Shown piece by piece: positions 8,806 to 17,664 of a DNA stretch of 64,000 nt. Below the pieces are notes generated by a model. It did not search any database, was not told the DNA's origin, and worked only from the letters and a program-made list of their open reading frames with translations. The DNA is taken from assembly GCF_900143515.1 (NCBI RefSeq), contig NZ_FSQT01000002.1, positions 186,001-250,000 on the forward strand, written 5' to 3'. The position numbers were made by a program, and so were the translations under genes. The stretch's first letter is position 1; the number at the start of each line of letters is the position of its first letter. The DNA is from Micromonospora cremea. Its GTDB lineage: Bacteria > Actinomycetota > Actinomycetes > Mycobacteriales > Micromonosporaceae.

Positions 8806-9161
8806 GGCTTCCTGACCTCCTCCAGATGCGGACGCGGCTGACCCGAAGCGACGGCGACAGCAGCAAACCCGCAATTCCACCCACCCCGCAGGGACTCCCC
8901 CTGCGTAACGGCTCGTGATGGCGGAGCGTACCGACACCGCACACCGTCCCGGAAGGCCTGAACGGGGGGTCTGCGAAACCGTTACGAAGACGTGCGCAAT
9001 CCTGTCGATGTCCGTAACAGGTGAATCCGTCGGTCGGTCCTTAACCCCGCGCCCGGTCGAAGCCCACCCGCGCCGGCCCGGACGAGCACGCCCCGCACGA
9101 AAGGCCACCTGACCTGCGGAAACGACTCGGCCCACCCCAGCCGGGACCGGACCGCCGGCAG
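8806..9161 (-). promoter_or_regulatory. Upstream region of the liv operon (356 bases, no gene)
   Basis: No coding region is supported here. The region contains the hexamer CGTAAC or its complement GTTACG three times (about 8903-8908, 8980-8985 and 9012-9017), which may be regulator half-sites for liv control. No clear -35/-10 pair was identified. The part nearest 9161 lies downstream of the lipoprotein gene and shows no strong terminator. Confidence 0.35.
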
Positions 9162-10364
9162 TCAGGAGCCGGGTGCACCCGCCCACCAGAGACCGGCCCG
9201 CGAGCCGTCGTCCGCCACCAACCACCACCGGTCACCCACCGCCACCAGCGCCACGTCCCGATCGGCCCCCGCCGGCACATCGAGCGGCATCGCGGCCTCC
9301 CGCCACGACCCACCCCGATCCGCCGAGACCCACACCGAGTGCCGCGCACCGTCGGCGACGGCGACGACCAGCCGGTCCCCGGCGACGACCAGCGACGTCA
9401 CCCCCGGCACCCCCGACCCGGCCCGGCGCCCGAACGCCCCGGCGGCCACCCAGCCCGTCGCCTCCTGCCGCCACGCGCCGAACGTCGACCCGCGCAGCCC
9501 GACCGCCACCGGCACCCCGCCGACCAGCACCACGCGCTGCAACTCCTCGTACTCCGGACCGCCCGGCAGCACGGTGCGCCGCCACGACCGCCCGTCCGGC
9601 GACGACCACACCGCCGGATCGCGGTCGATCCGGCCCGCCGGCAGCAGGCCACCCACCGCCAGCCAGCCCGGCGGCGCCGCCACCGCGTCGAACGCCCAGG
9701 TCACCCCGACCGCATCGCTGGCCAGCTCCGGTGCGCCCTCCACCAGCGCGAACTCCGCCGCCGGCGGCGACGACACCCAGGAGGCGGCGCCCGCCGAGCG
9801 GTTGCCGACGATCAGCCAGCCCGGCGCTCCGGCCGCCAACCGGGAGACGTTCACCGCCGTCGGCCCGCCGTACGTCTCGAACGACGCCTGCACCTCGACC
9901 AGCGCGCCGTCCGGCAGCTGCCGCCAGGTGCTGATCCGCGGATAGCCGTGCGCCCCGCCGACCTTGGCGCCGATCACCGCCGCCTTCCCGTCGCGGCAGG
10001 CCACCGACGACAGCACGTTCTGCCGCCCGTAGAAGGAATCCGCACGCACCGGCACGACCGTCCAGGTCGCACCGTCCACGCTGGTCCAGGCCGCCGGACG
10101 GGTGCCGCCACTGGTGTCGGCGACACCACCGACCAGGAACCACCGGCCCGCGCAGGCCGCCCCGTCGCGCAGCAGCAGGCGGCCCGCGCCACCCGGCGGC
10201 GCCGGCAGCGTCAGCGGCTGCCACGCCGGCCGGAGCGCCGGCTCGGCGGCGGCCGTCGACCCGGCGCCGGTCGAGGCGCCGCCGGTCGGCTCGGCGGAAC
10301 CGTCGCAGCCGGAGACCAGCAGCGCGAAGAGGCCGAACACCGCGATCACCCGTCGGACGGTCAC
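9162..10364 (-). CDS. Secreted lipoprotein with a predicted beta-propeller body
   Basis: The product has 400 residues. A signal peptide ends in the lipobox L-L-V-S-G-C near residue 20 and is followed by a Gly/Ser/Thr/Ala spacer. The rest shows recurring blocks of the type W-T-S-V-D-G-A-T-W-T and W-S-S-P-D-G-R-S-W-R, which resemble the Asp-box (BNR) repeats of sialidase-like propellers. There is no sialidase active site to point to, so a binding or sensing role on the cell surface is as likely as catalysis. The GTG start at 10364 is preceded by TAGCAT with 6 bases between, a leaderless arrangement. The function is unknown. Confidence 0.7.
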   Translation of the reverse strand: MTVRRVIAVFGLFALLVSGCDGSAEPTGGASTGAGSTAAAEPALRPAWQPLTLPAPPGGAGRLLLRDGAACAGRWFLVGGVADTSGGTRPAAWTSVDGATWTVVPVRADSFYGRQNVLSSVACRDGKAAVIGAKVGGAHGYPRISTWRQLPDGALVEVQASFETYGGPTAVNVSRLAAGAPGWLIVGNRSAGAASWVSSPPAAEFALVEGAPELASDAVGVTWAFDAVAAPPGWLAVGGLLPAGRIDRDPAVWSSPDGRSWRRTVLPGGPEYEELQRVVLVGGVPVAVGLRGSTFGAWRQEATGWVAAGAFGRRAGSGVPGVTSLVVAGDRLVVAVADGARHSVWVSADRGGSWREAAMPLDVPAGADRDVALVAVGDRWWLVADDGSRAGLWWAGAPGS

Positions 10365-10370
10365 GGGTCG

Positions 10371-10376
10371 ATGCTA
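10371..10376 (-). promoter_or_regulatory. -10 box of the 9162-10364 lipoprotein gene
   Basis: TAGCAT on the minus strand is followed by 6 bases and the GTG start codon, consistent with a leaderless transcript. Confidence 0.45.
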
Positions 10377-10460
10377 TTCCCCGGAGGCGCCGCGCGGTGG
10401 CCCCCGATCCCGGGCGTGCCCCAAACCGAGACGTCCGCCGCCACCGAAAAACGGAGACGA

Positions 10461-11099
10461 TCAGACGGTCGGCTGCGTCACTTCGCCGCCGGCGGTCTCG
10501 GCGAGGATCCGCTCGGCGACCTCCTTCATGGTCATCCGGTGGTCCATCGCCGTGCGCTGGATCCACTTGAACGCCTGCGGCTCGGTCATCCCGTACGTGG
10601 TCATCAGCGCGCCCTTGGCGCGTTCCACCGTCTTACGGATCTCCAGGCGGTCGGTCAGGCCCGCCACCTCCGCCTCCAGCGCGGCGACCTCCGAGTAACG
10701 CGACAGCGCGATCTCCACCGCCGGGACCAGGTCGCTCTTCTGGAAGGGCTTCACCAGGTACGCCATCGCGCCGGCCGCCCGCGCCCGTTCCACCAGGTCA
10801 CGCTGGCTGAACGCGGTAAGGATGATCACCGGGGCGATCCGGGCGCCGGCGATGCGCTCGGCGGCGGCCAGCCCATCCATGATCGGCATTTTGATGTCGA
10901 GGATGACCAGGTCGGGCTTCAACTCCTCGGCGAGGCGGACGGCGGTCTCGCCGTCGCCGGCCTCCCCCACCACCTCGTAGCCCTCTTCGACCAGCATCTC
11001 GGCCAGGTCGAGCCGGATCAGCGCCTCGTCCTCGGCGATCAGCACCCGCCTGCGCTCGGCATCCGTCGGCGTCTCGGCCACCAGCCCTACCCCCACCAT
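10461..11099 (-). CDS. pdtaR: ANTAR-domain response regulator (PdtaR type)
   Basis: The product has 212 residues. An N-terminal receiver domain has the acidic pair in L-I-A-E-D-E-A, the phosphoacceptor aspartate in V-I-L-D-I-K-M-P-I-M-D-G, and K in L-V-K-P-F. A short helical linker leads to a C-terminal ANTAR RNA-binding domain with K-x-x-x-E-R-A-K-G-A-L-M and A-F-K-W-I-Q-R-T-A-M-D. Proteins of this type (Rv1626) are phosphorylated by PdtaS-like histidine kinases and act as antiterminators on hairpin leaders. No kinase gene is nearby, which is normal. The ATG at 11099 has AGGA 4 bases upstream; a farther ATG at 11123 is possible. Confidence 0.88.
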   Translation of the reverse strand: MVGVGLVAETPTDAERRRVLIAEDEALIRLDLAEMLVEEGYEVVGEAGDGETAVRLAEELKPDLVILDIKMPIMDGLAAAERIAGARIAPVIILTAFSQRDLVERARAAGAMAYLVKPFQKSDLVPAVEIALSRYSEVAALEAEVAGLTDRLEIRKTVERAKGALMTTYGMTEPQAFKWIQRTAMDHRMTMKEVAERILAETAGGEVTQPTV

Positions 11100-11134
11100 C
11101 GTTCCTGCACGGCTACCACCCATGCTCCCGCAGA

Positions 11135-11140
11135 AGCGTA
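11135..11140 (-). promoter_or_regulatory. -10 box of pdtaR
   Basis: TACGCT on the minus strand would give a start of transcription near 11128 and a leader of about 28 bases before the ATG at 11099. No clear -35 box was seen. Confidence 0.35.
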
Positions 11141-11146
11141 GTCGGG

Positions 11147-11152
11147 TACAGT
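11147..11152 (+). promoter_or_regulatory. -10 box of the tRNA-Leu gene
   Basis: TACAGT sits 11 bases before the first tRNA base, which is a normal distance for a short tRNA 5' leader. Confidence 0.4.
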
Positions 11153-11163
11153 AAGCGGCACTC

Positions 11164-11246
11164 GCCGGGATGGTGGAACGGCATACACGGAAGTCTCAAA
11201 CACTTCTGCCCGAAAGGGCTTGCGGGTTCGAATCCCGCTCCCGGCA
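11164..11246 (+). tRNA. tRNA-Leu (anticodon CAA)
   Basis: A full class II cloverleaf can be drawn by hand. The acceptor stem GCCGGGA (11164-11170) pairs with TCCCGGC (11239-11245), with discriminator A. The D stem is GTG/CAC. The anticodon stem GAAGT (11190-11194) pairs with ACTTC (11202-11206) around the loop CTCAAAC, giving anticodon CAA (11197-11199) for the codon UUG. A long variable arm CCCGAAAGGG and the T arm GCGGG-TTCGAAT-CCCGC follow. The CCA end is not encoded beyond the discriminator. Confidence 0.96.
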
Positions 11247-11277
11247 CTCTGTCATACACCTGTTCGACCATGTGGGC

Positions 11278-12027
11278 GTGCATCCACCGCAGATGCGGGC
11301 ACGAGCCCGCGCCCTCCGCGCTCACGGACACGACATCCGCTCGGTAGCCCGCACGCTTTCCCTGCCGTACACCACGGTCTGGCACTGGTGCGTCGATCGA
11401 CCCGAGCCAGCGACGTTCGGCCCAGCCCTACGGTGCTTCCGTTGCTCGCCAGATGTCGACACTCCGACCGACTCCGCCGCCTACGCCTACCTGCTCGGCG
11501 TCTATCTCGCCGGTGGACACCTGGTGACGACCGATCGGGTGCCGGTACTGCGCGTCTACTGTTCCGACGCGTGGCCCGACCTCATCGACGCCGTTGCCGC
11601 GGCGATGAAAGCAGTCCTCGCCAACAAGGTCCAGCACATCCAGAAGCAGGGCTGCGTCGCGGTGCAGAGCACCGACAGGCACTGGCCCTGCCTGCTCCCG
11701 CAGCACGGGCCGGGCAAGAAGCACGAGCGGCCGATCGTCCTCGCCGACTGGCAGCGGCCGATCATCGAGAGCGATCCCGGCCACTTCCTGCGCGGCCTGT
11801 TCCACTCGGACGGCTGTCGGTTGGCCAATCGAGTGACGGTGCGGGGCAAGGAGTATGTCTACCCGCGCTACATGTTCTCGAACAGGTCGACCGACATCAT
11901 GTCGTTGTGCCAGTGGGCGCTGGACCTGCTCGGCATCTCTTGGCGAATGAACCTGTCGTGGTCGCTGTCGGTGGCGCGGCGTGACGCCGTCGCCGCGCTG
12001 GACCGGCACGTCAGCCCGAAGTCCTGA
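11278..12027 (+). CDS. Helix-turn-helix / LAGLIDADG-like protein next to tRNA-Leu
   Basis: The product has about 249 residues. Residues 6-35 form a helix-turn-helix (M-R-A-R-A-R-A-L-R, then V-A-R-T-L-S-L-P-Y-T-T-V). A C-x-x-C pair lies at 53-56. The body looks like a LAGLIDADG-type fold, with L-L-G-V-Y-L-A-G-G near 72-80 and F-L-R-G-L-F-H-S-D-G later. Homing enzymes need an acid at the end of both motifs. Here the first ends in glycine while the second keeps aspartate, so cleavage activity is doubtful and a DNA-binding or regulatory role is possible. The GTG at 11278 is favoured because V-H-P-P-Q-M matches my recollection of related starts; the ATG at 11293 is the alternative. It begins only 31 bases after the tRNA. 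Confidence 0.7.
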   Translation: MHPPQMRARARALRAHGHDIRSVARTLSLPYTTVWHWCVDRPEPATFGPALRCFRCSPDVDTPTDSAAYAYLLGVYLAGGHLVTTDRVPVLRVYCSDAWPDLIDAVAAAMKAVLANKVQHIQKQGCVAVQSTDRHWPCLLPQHGPGKKHERPIVLADWQRPIIESDPGHFLRGLFHSDGCRLANRVTVRGKEYVYPRYMFSNRSTDIMSLCQWALDLLGISWRMNLSWSLSVARRDAVAALDRHVSPKS

Positions 12028-12064
12028 CCTGCCCTCCGCGACCTGAGCTGAGCCGACCGGGCGG

Positions 12065-13225
12065 TCAGCCGAGGATGGCGAGCGCCTGGGCGAGGTCGGC
12101 GCGCAGGTCCTCGGGGTCCTCCAGCCCGACCGAGAGCCGCAGCAGCGCGGCGGCGGGCTTCGCGTCGCCCTCGACCGGCCGGTGGGTGAGCGAGGCGGGG
12201 TGCTGGATCAGGGTGTCCACGCCGCCGAGGGACACCGCGTGGGTGATCAGCCGGCAGGCCCCGGCGACGGCGGCCGCGGCGGGTGCGCCGCCGCGTACCT
12301 CGAAGGCCAGCAGGCTGCCGGGTCCGGCCATCTGCCGGCCGACCAGCGCCGCCGGGTCGTGCACCGACGGGTGGTGCACGCGGTGTACGGCCGGGTGGTC
12401 GGCGAGCCAGCCGGCGAGCTTCTCGGCGGTGGCCTGCTGGGCGCGGACGCGCAGCGGCAGGGTCTGCAGGCCGCGGTGCAGCAGGTAGCCGCCGAGCGGG
12501 TGCAGGATCGCGCCGGTGACCGCGCGGACCTGGCGCAGTCGGACGGCCCAGTCGGCGTCGCAGGCGACGACGCCCGCGAGGACGTCGCCGTGCCCGCCGA
12601 TGCTCTTGGTGGCGCTGTGCAGCACGAGGGCGGCGCCGTGCCGGGCCGGCTGTTGCAGCACGGGGGTGGCGACGGTGTTGTCGACCAGCAGCGGGACGTC
12701 GCCGGCGGCGGTGGCGATGGCGGCGATGTCGACCAGGTCGAGGGTGGGGTTGGCCGGCGTCTCGACGATGACCAGCGCGGTGTCCGGGCGGATGGCGGCG
12801 GCGACCTCGTCGGGACGGGCCCAGCTGACGGTGGTACCGAGCAGGCCGGTGGCGAGCACGTGGTCGGTGCCGCCGTACAGCGGTCGGACGGCGACGATGT
12901 GGCGGTGGCCGTCCCGGGCGGCGGCGAGCAGGGTGGCGGTGAGCGCGGCCATGCCGCTGGCGAAGGCGACGGCCTGGGCGGTGCCTTCCAGCTCGGCGAG
13001 GGCGGTCTCGAAGCGGGCCACGGTCGGGTTCCACAGCCGTTGGTAGACGGCGCTGCCCTCGGCGGGAAGGAGGCCGCCGGTGGCGAGCTGCTCGTAGGCG
13101 TCCCCACCGGCGTCGACCGAGGGCAGCGGGTTGGTGGTGGACAGGTCGATCGGCGGTACGTGGACGCCGAGCGCCCGCAGGTCGTCGCGGCCGGCGTGTA
13201 CGGCTGTCGTGTCCACCATCGTCAT
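12065..13225 (-). CDS. Cys/Met metabolism PLP-dependent enzyme (trans-sulfuration family)
   Basis: This 386-residue fold-type I PLP enzyme belongs to the cystathionine gamma-synthase/gamma-lyase/methionine gamma-lyase group. It has S-G-M-A-A-L-T-A for phosphate binding, L-Y-G-G-T as the active-site tyrosine loop, D-N-T-V-A-T-P, and the PLP lysine in H-S-A-T-K-S-I-G-G-H-G-D. The position that is cysteine in Pseudomonas methionine gamma-lyase (L-Y-G-C-T) is glycine here, which argues against that exact activity without excluding gamma-lyase chemistry. A divergent Lrp-family regulator starts about 100 bases away and probably controls it. Starts at 13219, 13225 or 13243 are all possible. Confidence 0.85.
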   Translation of the reverse strand: MTMVDTTAVHAGRDDLRALGVHVPPIDLSTTNPLPSVDAGGDAYEQLATGGLLPAEGSAVYQRLWNPTVARFETALAELEGTAQAVAFASGMAALTATLLAAARDGHRHIVAVRPLYGGTDHVLATGLLGTTVSWARPDEVAAAIRPDTALVIVETPANPTLDLVDIAAIATAAGDVPLLVDNTVATPVLQQPARHGAALVLHSATKSIGGHGDVLAGVVACDADWAVRLRQVRAVTGAILHPLGGYLLHRGLQTLPLRVRAQQATAEKLAGWLADHPAVHRVHHPSVHDPAALVGRQMAGPGSLLAFEVRGGAPAAAAVAGACRLITHAVSLGGVDTLIQHPASLTHRPVEGDAKPAAALLRLSVGLEDPEDLRADLAQALAILG

Positions 13226-13326
13226 GCCGGTAGCGTCGAACATCCGCCGCGAACAGGGCAATGGCTTGGAAGATAATTCTGTCCCTGGCGCTGGCTTCGC
13301 TGAAGGATTCGGGCGAGGATGGCGCA

Positions 13327-13806
13327 ATGCCCCCTGATCCGAACGATGTGCGGCCGTACCCGGCCCTGGACGAGGTGGACCGCGCGATCCTGACCGAGCT
13401 GGCCGCGGACGGCCGGTTGCCGAACAACGCCCTCGCCGAGCGGGTGGGGGTGGCGCCCTCCACCTGCCTGACCCGCACCCGCGCGCTGCGCGAGCGCGGC
13501 GCGATCCGTGGCTTCCACGCCGAGGTTGACCCGGCCGCGCTCGGCCTGCCGTTGCAGGCGCTGGTGTCGGTCCGGCTGACGGCGCACGAGCGGGCCGCGG
13601 TGGACGCGTTCCGGGCCCGGTCGGTGCGGCTGCCCGGGGTGGTGTCGGTGTTCCACGTCGCCGGCGCGGAGGACTACGTGCTGCACGTGCGGGCCGCGTC
13701 CGGGGACGCGCTGCGCGACTTCGTGCTGGACCACCTCGCCGTCGATCCGGTGGTGCAGCACACCCAGACCAGCCTGATCTTCGAACAGGCCCGCGGGATG
13801 GGCTGA
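13327..13806 (+). CDS. Lrp/AsnC family transcriptional regulator
   Basis: The product has 159 residues. An N-terminal winged helix-turn-helix ([12 protein letters not shown], then [14 protein letters not shown]) is followed by a RAM ligand-binding domain with the conserved G-x-x-D-Y-V-L pattern as A-E-D-Y-V-L-H-V. Such proteins sense amino acids as octamers. It is divergent from the PLP enzyme, and Lrp proteins often regulate a divergent amino acid catabolic gene, so that enzyme is the likely target. The ATG at 13327 starts just before P-P-D-P; an upstream in-frame ATG at 13261 would add a hydrophobic segment unlike the family. Confidence 0.88.
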   Translation: MPPDPNDVRPYPALDEVDRAILTELAADGRLPNNALAERVGVAPSTCLTRTRALRERGAIRGFHAEVDPAALGLPLQALVSVRLTAHERAAVDAFRARSVRLPGVVSVFHVAGAEDYVLHVRAASGDALRDFVLDHLAVDPVVQHTQTSLIFEQARGMG

Positions 13807-13874
13807 GCAGCGCCGGGACTGCGAGCGGTCCGATCGAATGCCGGCCAAGCGGAACAAAAGCGTCCGGTGACGGG

Positions 13875-14897
13875 TTGGCCAAGCGTGTGATCACCGTACC
13901 GTTGTCTGTTCTTGATCTTGCTCCGGTCGCCAAGGGCACCACCGCCGGCGCGGCGCTGCAGGCCACCACCGAGCTGGCCCGGCGCACCGAGGAGCTGGGC
14001 TATCACCGTTTCTGGGTGGCCGAGCACCACAACATGCCGGCGATCGCCAGCTCCGCTCCCGCCGTGCTGCTCGCCCACCTGGCCGCGAACACCTCGACGA
14101 TCCGGCTCGGGTCGGGCGGGGTGATGCTGCCCAACCACGCGCCGCTGGTGGTGGCCGAGCAGTTCGGCACCCTGGAGGCGTTGCACCCCGGCCGGATCGA
14201 CCTGGGCATCGGCCGCGCGCCGGGCACCGACCAGGTGACCGCGCTGGCGCTGCGCCGCACCATGGAGGGGCTGTCGGCCGAGGGCTTCCCCCGTGAGCTG
14301 GCCGACCTGATGAACTACTTCAGCGGGGAGCGCCCCGGGCAGATCATCGCCACCCCGGGGCGGGGTGAGCAGCCGGCCGTGTGGCTTCTCGGCTCCAGCG
14401 GTTTCAGCGCCCAACTGGCCGGCCTGCTCGGCCTGCCGTTCTCCTTCGCGCACCACTTCAGCTCGGCGAACACCCTGCCGGCGCTGGCGCTGTACCGGCA
14501 GAATTTCCGGCCGTCGCAGTGGCTGGACAAGCCGTACGCGATGGTGGCGGTCAACGCGGTCTGCGCGGAGACCGACGAGCGGGCCGAGTGGCTGGCCGGA
14601 CCGAGCGCGCTGTCGTTCCTGAAGCTGCGCTCCGGCCGGCCGGAGCCCCTCTCCACGCCCGAGGAGGCGGCGGCGTACCCGTACAACGAGATCGAGCGCG
14701 AGTTCGTGGAGCAGCGCCGCGACGGTCAGGCGATGGGTTCGCCGGAGACGGTGCGCCGGCAGTTGACCGATCTGGTGGAGCGGACCGCCGCGGACGAGCT
14801 GATGCTGACCACGCTGGTCTACGACGTGCAGGACCGGGTGCGCTCGTACGAGCTGATCGCCGAACAGGTGGCGGGCGGCCTGCACCGGGCGGCGTGA
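13875..14897 (+). CDS. LLM class flavin-dependent oxidoreductase (luciferase-like)
   Basis: The product has 340 residues and a TIM-barrel luciferase-like monooxygenase pattern. Early [10 protein letters not shown], then [26 protein letters not shown], and [20 protein letters not shown] are hallmarks of the YhbW/MsnO8-like subgroup. The cofactor is presumably FMN or F420 supplied as reduced flavin; the substrate cannot be told. The TTG start at 13875 is preceded by GGTGACGGG; a GTG at 13887 is the alternative. It is transcribed away from the Lrp gene with no shared operon evident. Confidence 0.88.
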   Translation: MAKRVITVPLSVLDLAPVAKGTTAGAALQATTELARRTEELGYHRFWVAEHHNMPAIASSAPAVLLAHLAANTSTIRLGSGGVMLPNHAPLVVAEQFGTLEALHPGRIDLGIGRAPGTDQVTALALRRTMEGLSAEGFPRELADLMNYFSGERPGQIIATPGRGEQPAVWLLGSSGFSAQLAGLLGLPFSFAHHFSSANTLPALALYRQNFRPSQWLDKPYAMVAVNAVCAETDERAEWLAGPSALSFLKLRSGRPEPLSTPEEAAAYPYNEIEREFVEQRRDGQAMGSPETVRRQLTDLVERTAADELMLTTLVYDVQDRVRSYELIAEQVAGGLHRAA

Positions 14898-15167
14898 AAC
14901 ACGATCTTCACGTCACCGTCACCCTGGCGACCCGGACGGTGCCTAACGTAGGTTCCGGTGGTGGTACGGCATCCCCGGTCGGGACGGGTCGGGAATGCCG
15001 CGGTGTGGCGCACCGGGCCGGAGCTGAGCGGATTCCGCGGCTACGGCCCGGTGCCTGCCACCCACGTCGACCTTGAAGACCTCCAGCCCCGGGTCGAGGT
15101 CGCCCACACTCGACTCTTGCCCCGGCGAACGATGCCTGATCAACTCGTCCGGGTGAGCGCCCCACAC

Positions 15168-16589
15168 ATGGATCCCGACGAGTTCCGCCGCGCCGGCCAC
15201 GCCGTCATCGACTGGATCGCCGACTACTGGGCCACGCTGGAGCAGCGTCCGGTGGCTCCGGCCGACCCGCCGGGCACGGTGGCCGCCGCCCTGCCGGCCT
15301 CCCCGCCCACCGCCTGCGAGCCGGTTGAGGCGGTCCTCGCCGACCTGGACGCGATCGTCGTACCGGGGCTCACCCACTGGCAGCACCCGGGCTTCTTCGG
15401 CTACTTCCCGGCCAACACGTCCGGTCCGAGCCTGCTCGGCGACCTGGTCAGCTCCGGGCTCGGCGTGCAGGGCATGCTCTGGGCCAGCAGCCCGGCCTGC
15501 ACCGAGCTGGAGACCGTGATGATGGACTGGCTGGCCCAGTTGCTGGACCTGCCGCAGCGGTTCCGCTCGAGCGGCAGCGGCGGCGGAGTGATCCAGGACT
15601 CGGCCTCCTCGGCGACCCTGGTGGCCACCCTGGCCGCCCTGCACCGGGCCAGTGGAGGCCGCTGGCGCGACGCCGGCATCGACCGGCGCTACCGCGCGTA
15701 CACCTCCGTGCACGGGCACTCCTCCATCGAGAAGGCCGTGCGGATCACCGGGCTGGGCAGCGACGGGGTCCGCCCGATCGAGGCGGACCCGGAGACCCTG
15801 GCGCTACGGCCGGCCGCGCTGCGCGCCGCGATCGAGGCCGACCTGGCCGCCGGGGAGATCCCCGCCATCGTGGTCGCCACCATCGGCACCACCTCCACCA
15901 CCGCCATCGACCCGCTGCCGGAGATCGGGGCGATCTGCGCCGAGTACGGGATCTGGCTGCACGTGGACGCCGCGTACGCCGGCGCCGCCGCCGTCTGCCC
16001 GGAGTTGCGCTGGTCGCACGCCGGCCTGGAGTACGCCGATTCGTACTGCTTCGACCCGCACAAGTGGCTGCTCACCGGCTTCGACTGCGACGCGTTCTGG
16101 GTGGCCGACCGCGGCGAGCTGGTCGAGGCGCTGACCGTACTGCCGGAGTTCCTGCGCAACGCGGCCAGCGAGTCCGGTGCGGTGATCGACTATCGGGACT
16201 GGCAGGTGCCGCTGGGCCGCCGGTTCCGGGCCCTGAAGCTGTGGTTCGTGCTGCGCTGGTACGGCGCCGAGGGGCTGCGCGCCCACATCCGCTCCGGGGT
16301 GGCGCTGGCCGCCCGGTTCGCCGACCGGGTCCGCGCCGACGGCCGGTTCGAGCTGGCGGCGGCGCACCCGTTCTCGCTGGTCTGCTTCCGGCTGCACGCC
16401 GACGACGACACCAACGCCGAGTTGCTGGCCCGGGTGAACGGCACCGGGCGGGTGCACCTGACGCACACCCGGGTGGCCGGCCGGTACACGCTGCGGCTGG
16501 CGGTCGGCTCGCCACAGACCGCCGAACGGCACGTCGACGAGGCGTGGGAACTGCTGACCGCCGCCGCCGACAACCTGCTCCGCCCGTGA
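15168..16589 (+). CDS. Pyridoxal-dependent aromatic-L-amino-acid decarboxylase
   Basis: This 473-residue group II decarboxylase is related to tryptophan/DOPA decarboxylases. The start M-D-P-D-E-F-R-R-A-G-H is the classical entry of the family. It carries H-P-x-F-F-G-Y-F, a Y-x-S-x-H-x-S-S-I-E-K-A segment, H-V-D-A-A-Y-A-G, and the PLP lysine in C-F-D-P-H-K-W-L-L-T-G-F-D-C. The acid in L-H-V-D-A pairs with the PLP ring nitrogen. The product would be tryptamine, phenethylamine or similar; the substrate is not predictable. The frame stays open to 14958, and starts at 15132 and 15153 would add up to 12 residues. A 270-base gap before it holds TAACGT (14944-14949) as a possible -10. Confidence 0.9.
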   Translation: MDPDEFRRAGHAVIDWIADYWATLEQRPVAPADPPGTVAAALPASPPTACEPVEAVLADLDAIVVPGLTHWQHPGFFGYFPANTSGPSLLGDLVSSGLGVQGMLWASSPACTELETVMMDWLAQLLDLPQRFRSSGSGGGVIQDSASSATLVATLAALHRASGGRWRDAGIDRRYRAYTSVHGHSSIEKAVRITGLGSDGVRPIEADPETLALRPAALRAAIEADLAAGEIPAIVVATIGTTSTTAIDPLPEIGAICAEYGIWLHVDAAYAGAAAVCPELRWSHAGLEYADSYCFDPHKWLLTGFDCDAFWVADRGELVEALTVLPEFLRNAASESGAVIDYRDWQVPLGRRFRALKLWFVLRWYGAEGLRAHIRSGVALAARFADRVRADGRFELAAAHPFSLVCFRLHADDDTNAELLARVNGTGRVHLTHTRVAGRYTLRLAVGSPQTAERHVDEAWELLTAAADNLLRP

Positions 16590-16640
16590 AAGGAAGGGCC
16601 CTCATCAACGCCCCGTGTAGAGGAAGGTTCCCTTCCTGAC
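16588..16640. repeat. Intergenic palindromic repeat, copy A
   Basis: A 53-base imperfect inverted repeat with arms AGGAAGGG (16591-16598) and CCCTTCCT (16630-16637) overlaps the decarboxylase stop and separates it from the convergent TauE gene. It shares end sequence, the AACGCC core and GTGT with the element at 22964-23017 in the same orientation. It may serve as a bidirectional terminator. Confidence 0.7.
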
Positions 16641-16652
16641 AGGTTGCTTCGC

Positions 16653-17636
16653 TCAGCGGGCGGCTGGCGTACCCGTGCCGGCGAGCTCGGCCGGGACGGC
16701 GCCGACGGCCGCCGGGGCGGGAGGAACGTCGGCGGCGGGGGCGCTCGCCGCGAGGGCGGGCACGGCGGTGGCGCGGGCTTGGCGGGTACGGCGCAGGGCC
16801 CGCACGGCCAGCACCAGCGCGGCCAGCCAGCCGGCGGCCAGCAGGGCGTAGACCGCGGGGCGGACCGGGCCGTCCAGCTCGGCGGAGCGGATCAGGGTGC
16901 GGGCGTTGGTCAGCACGATCACGCCACCGACCGCCGCGCCGAGCAGTTGGGCCGGCACGATGCGCACCAGCCAGGCGGCCAGCGGTGCGGCGATGAGCCC
17001 GCCGATGAGCAGCGCGGCGACGGTGGGCAGCAGGAACCCCTCGCTGCCCAGCCCGATCAGGAAGCCGACGCTGGCCGCGCCGGCCACCACGAACTCGGCG
17101 GTGTCCACCGAGCCGATCACCTTGCGCGGCTCCAGGCGGCCGGACACCAGCAGCGCCGGAGTGGCCACCGGGCCCCAACCGCCGCCACCGGTGGCGTCGA
17201 CGAAGCCGGCGACCAGGCCGAGCGGGCTGAGGAAGCGCCCCCTCAGCCGCCCACCGGCCCGGTCGGTACGCAGCGGCCGGGCGAAGCGGACCAACAGGTA
17301 CGCGCCGAGCGTGAACAGGATGCCGGCCATCCACGGCGCGGCCGACTCGGTGGAGATCGAGCTGAGCAGGGTGGCGCCGGCGAACGCGCCGATCGCGCCG
17401 GGCAGCGCGATGCGGGTCACCACCCGCCAGTCGACGTTGCCGAACCGCCAGTGCGCCACCCCGGCGGCGAGCGTGGTGCCGATCTCGGCCAGGTGCACCG
17501 AGGCCGACGCGGCGGCCGGGGCGACCCCGGCGACCAGCAGCAGGGTGGACGACGTCAGCCCGTACGCCATGCCGAGTGAGCCGTCGATCAGCTGCGCGGC
17601 GAGCCCGACCAGAGCGAGGAGCAGCAGCTTGCGCAC
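16653..17636 (-). CDS. TauE/SafE family sulfite/sulfonate exporter
   Basis: The product has 327 residues and about eight hydrophobic segments. The first segment holds L-I-D-G-S-L-G-M-A-Y-G, the family hallmark. V-D-A-T-G-G-G-G-W-G-P-V-A-T-P-A-L-L opens the second half. TauE/SafE proteins export sulfite or sulfur-containing organics, or move them as anions. The GTG at 17636 is preferred because AGGGGG lies about 6 bases upstream; an ATG at 17660 is possible. An Rrf2-family repressor gene lies immediately upstream on the same strand, and a perfect dyad sits between them, so sulfur- or stress-linked repression is likely. Confidence 0.86.
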   Translation of the reverse strand: MRKLLLLALVGLAAQLIDGSLGMAYGLTSSTLLLVAGVAPAAASASVHLAEIGTTLAAGVAHWRFGNVDWRVVTRIALPGAIGAFAGATLLSSISTESAAPWMAGILFTLGAYLLVRFARPLRTDRAGGRLRGRFLSPLGLVAGFVDATGGGGWGPVATPALLVSGRLEPRKVIGSVDTAEFVVAGAASVGFLIGLGSEGFLLPTVAALLIGGLIAAPLAAWLVRIVPAQLLGAAVGGVIVLTNARTLIRSAELDGPVRPAVYALLAAGWLAALVLAVRALRRTRQARATAVPALAASAPAADVPPAPAAVGAVPAELAGTGTPAAR

Positions 17637-17664
17637 GAGCGCCCCCTGACTTTTCGGCATCTCC

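Noticed and set aside
11164..12027. Integrative element using tRNA-Leu as attachment site
   Set aside because: There is no integrase, no repeated 3' tRNA end and no second boundary. The neighbouring gene is a single insertion at most.
11868..13478. A 536-residue minus-strand frame spanning the trans-sulfuration gene and the Lrp gene
   Set aside because: It is almost entirely Arg/Pro/Gly/Ala and crosses two well-supported genes in other frames.
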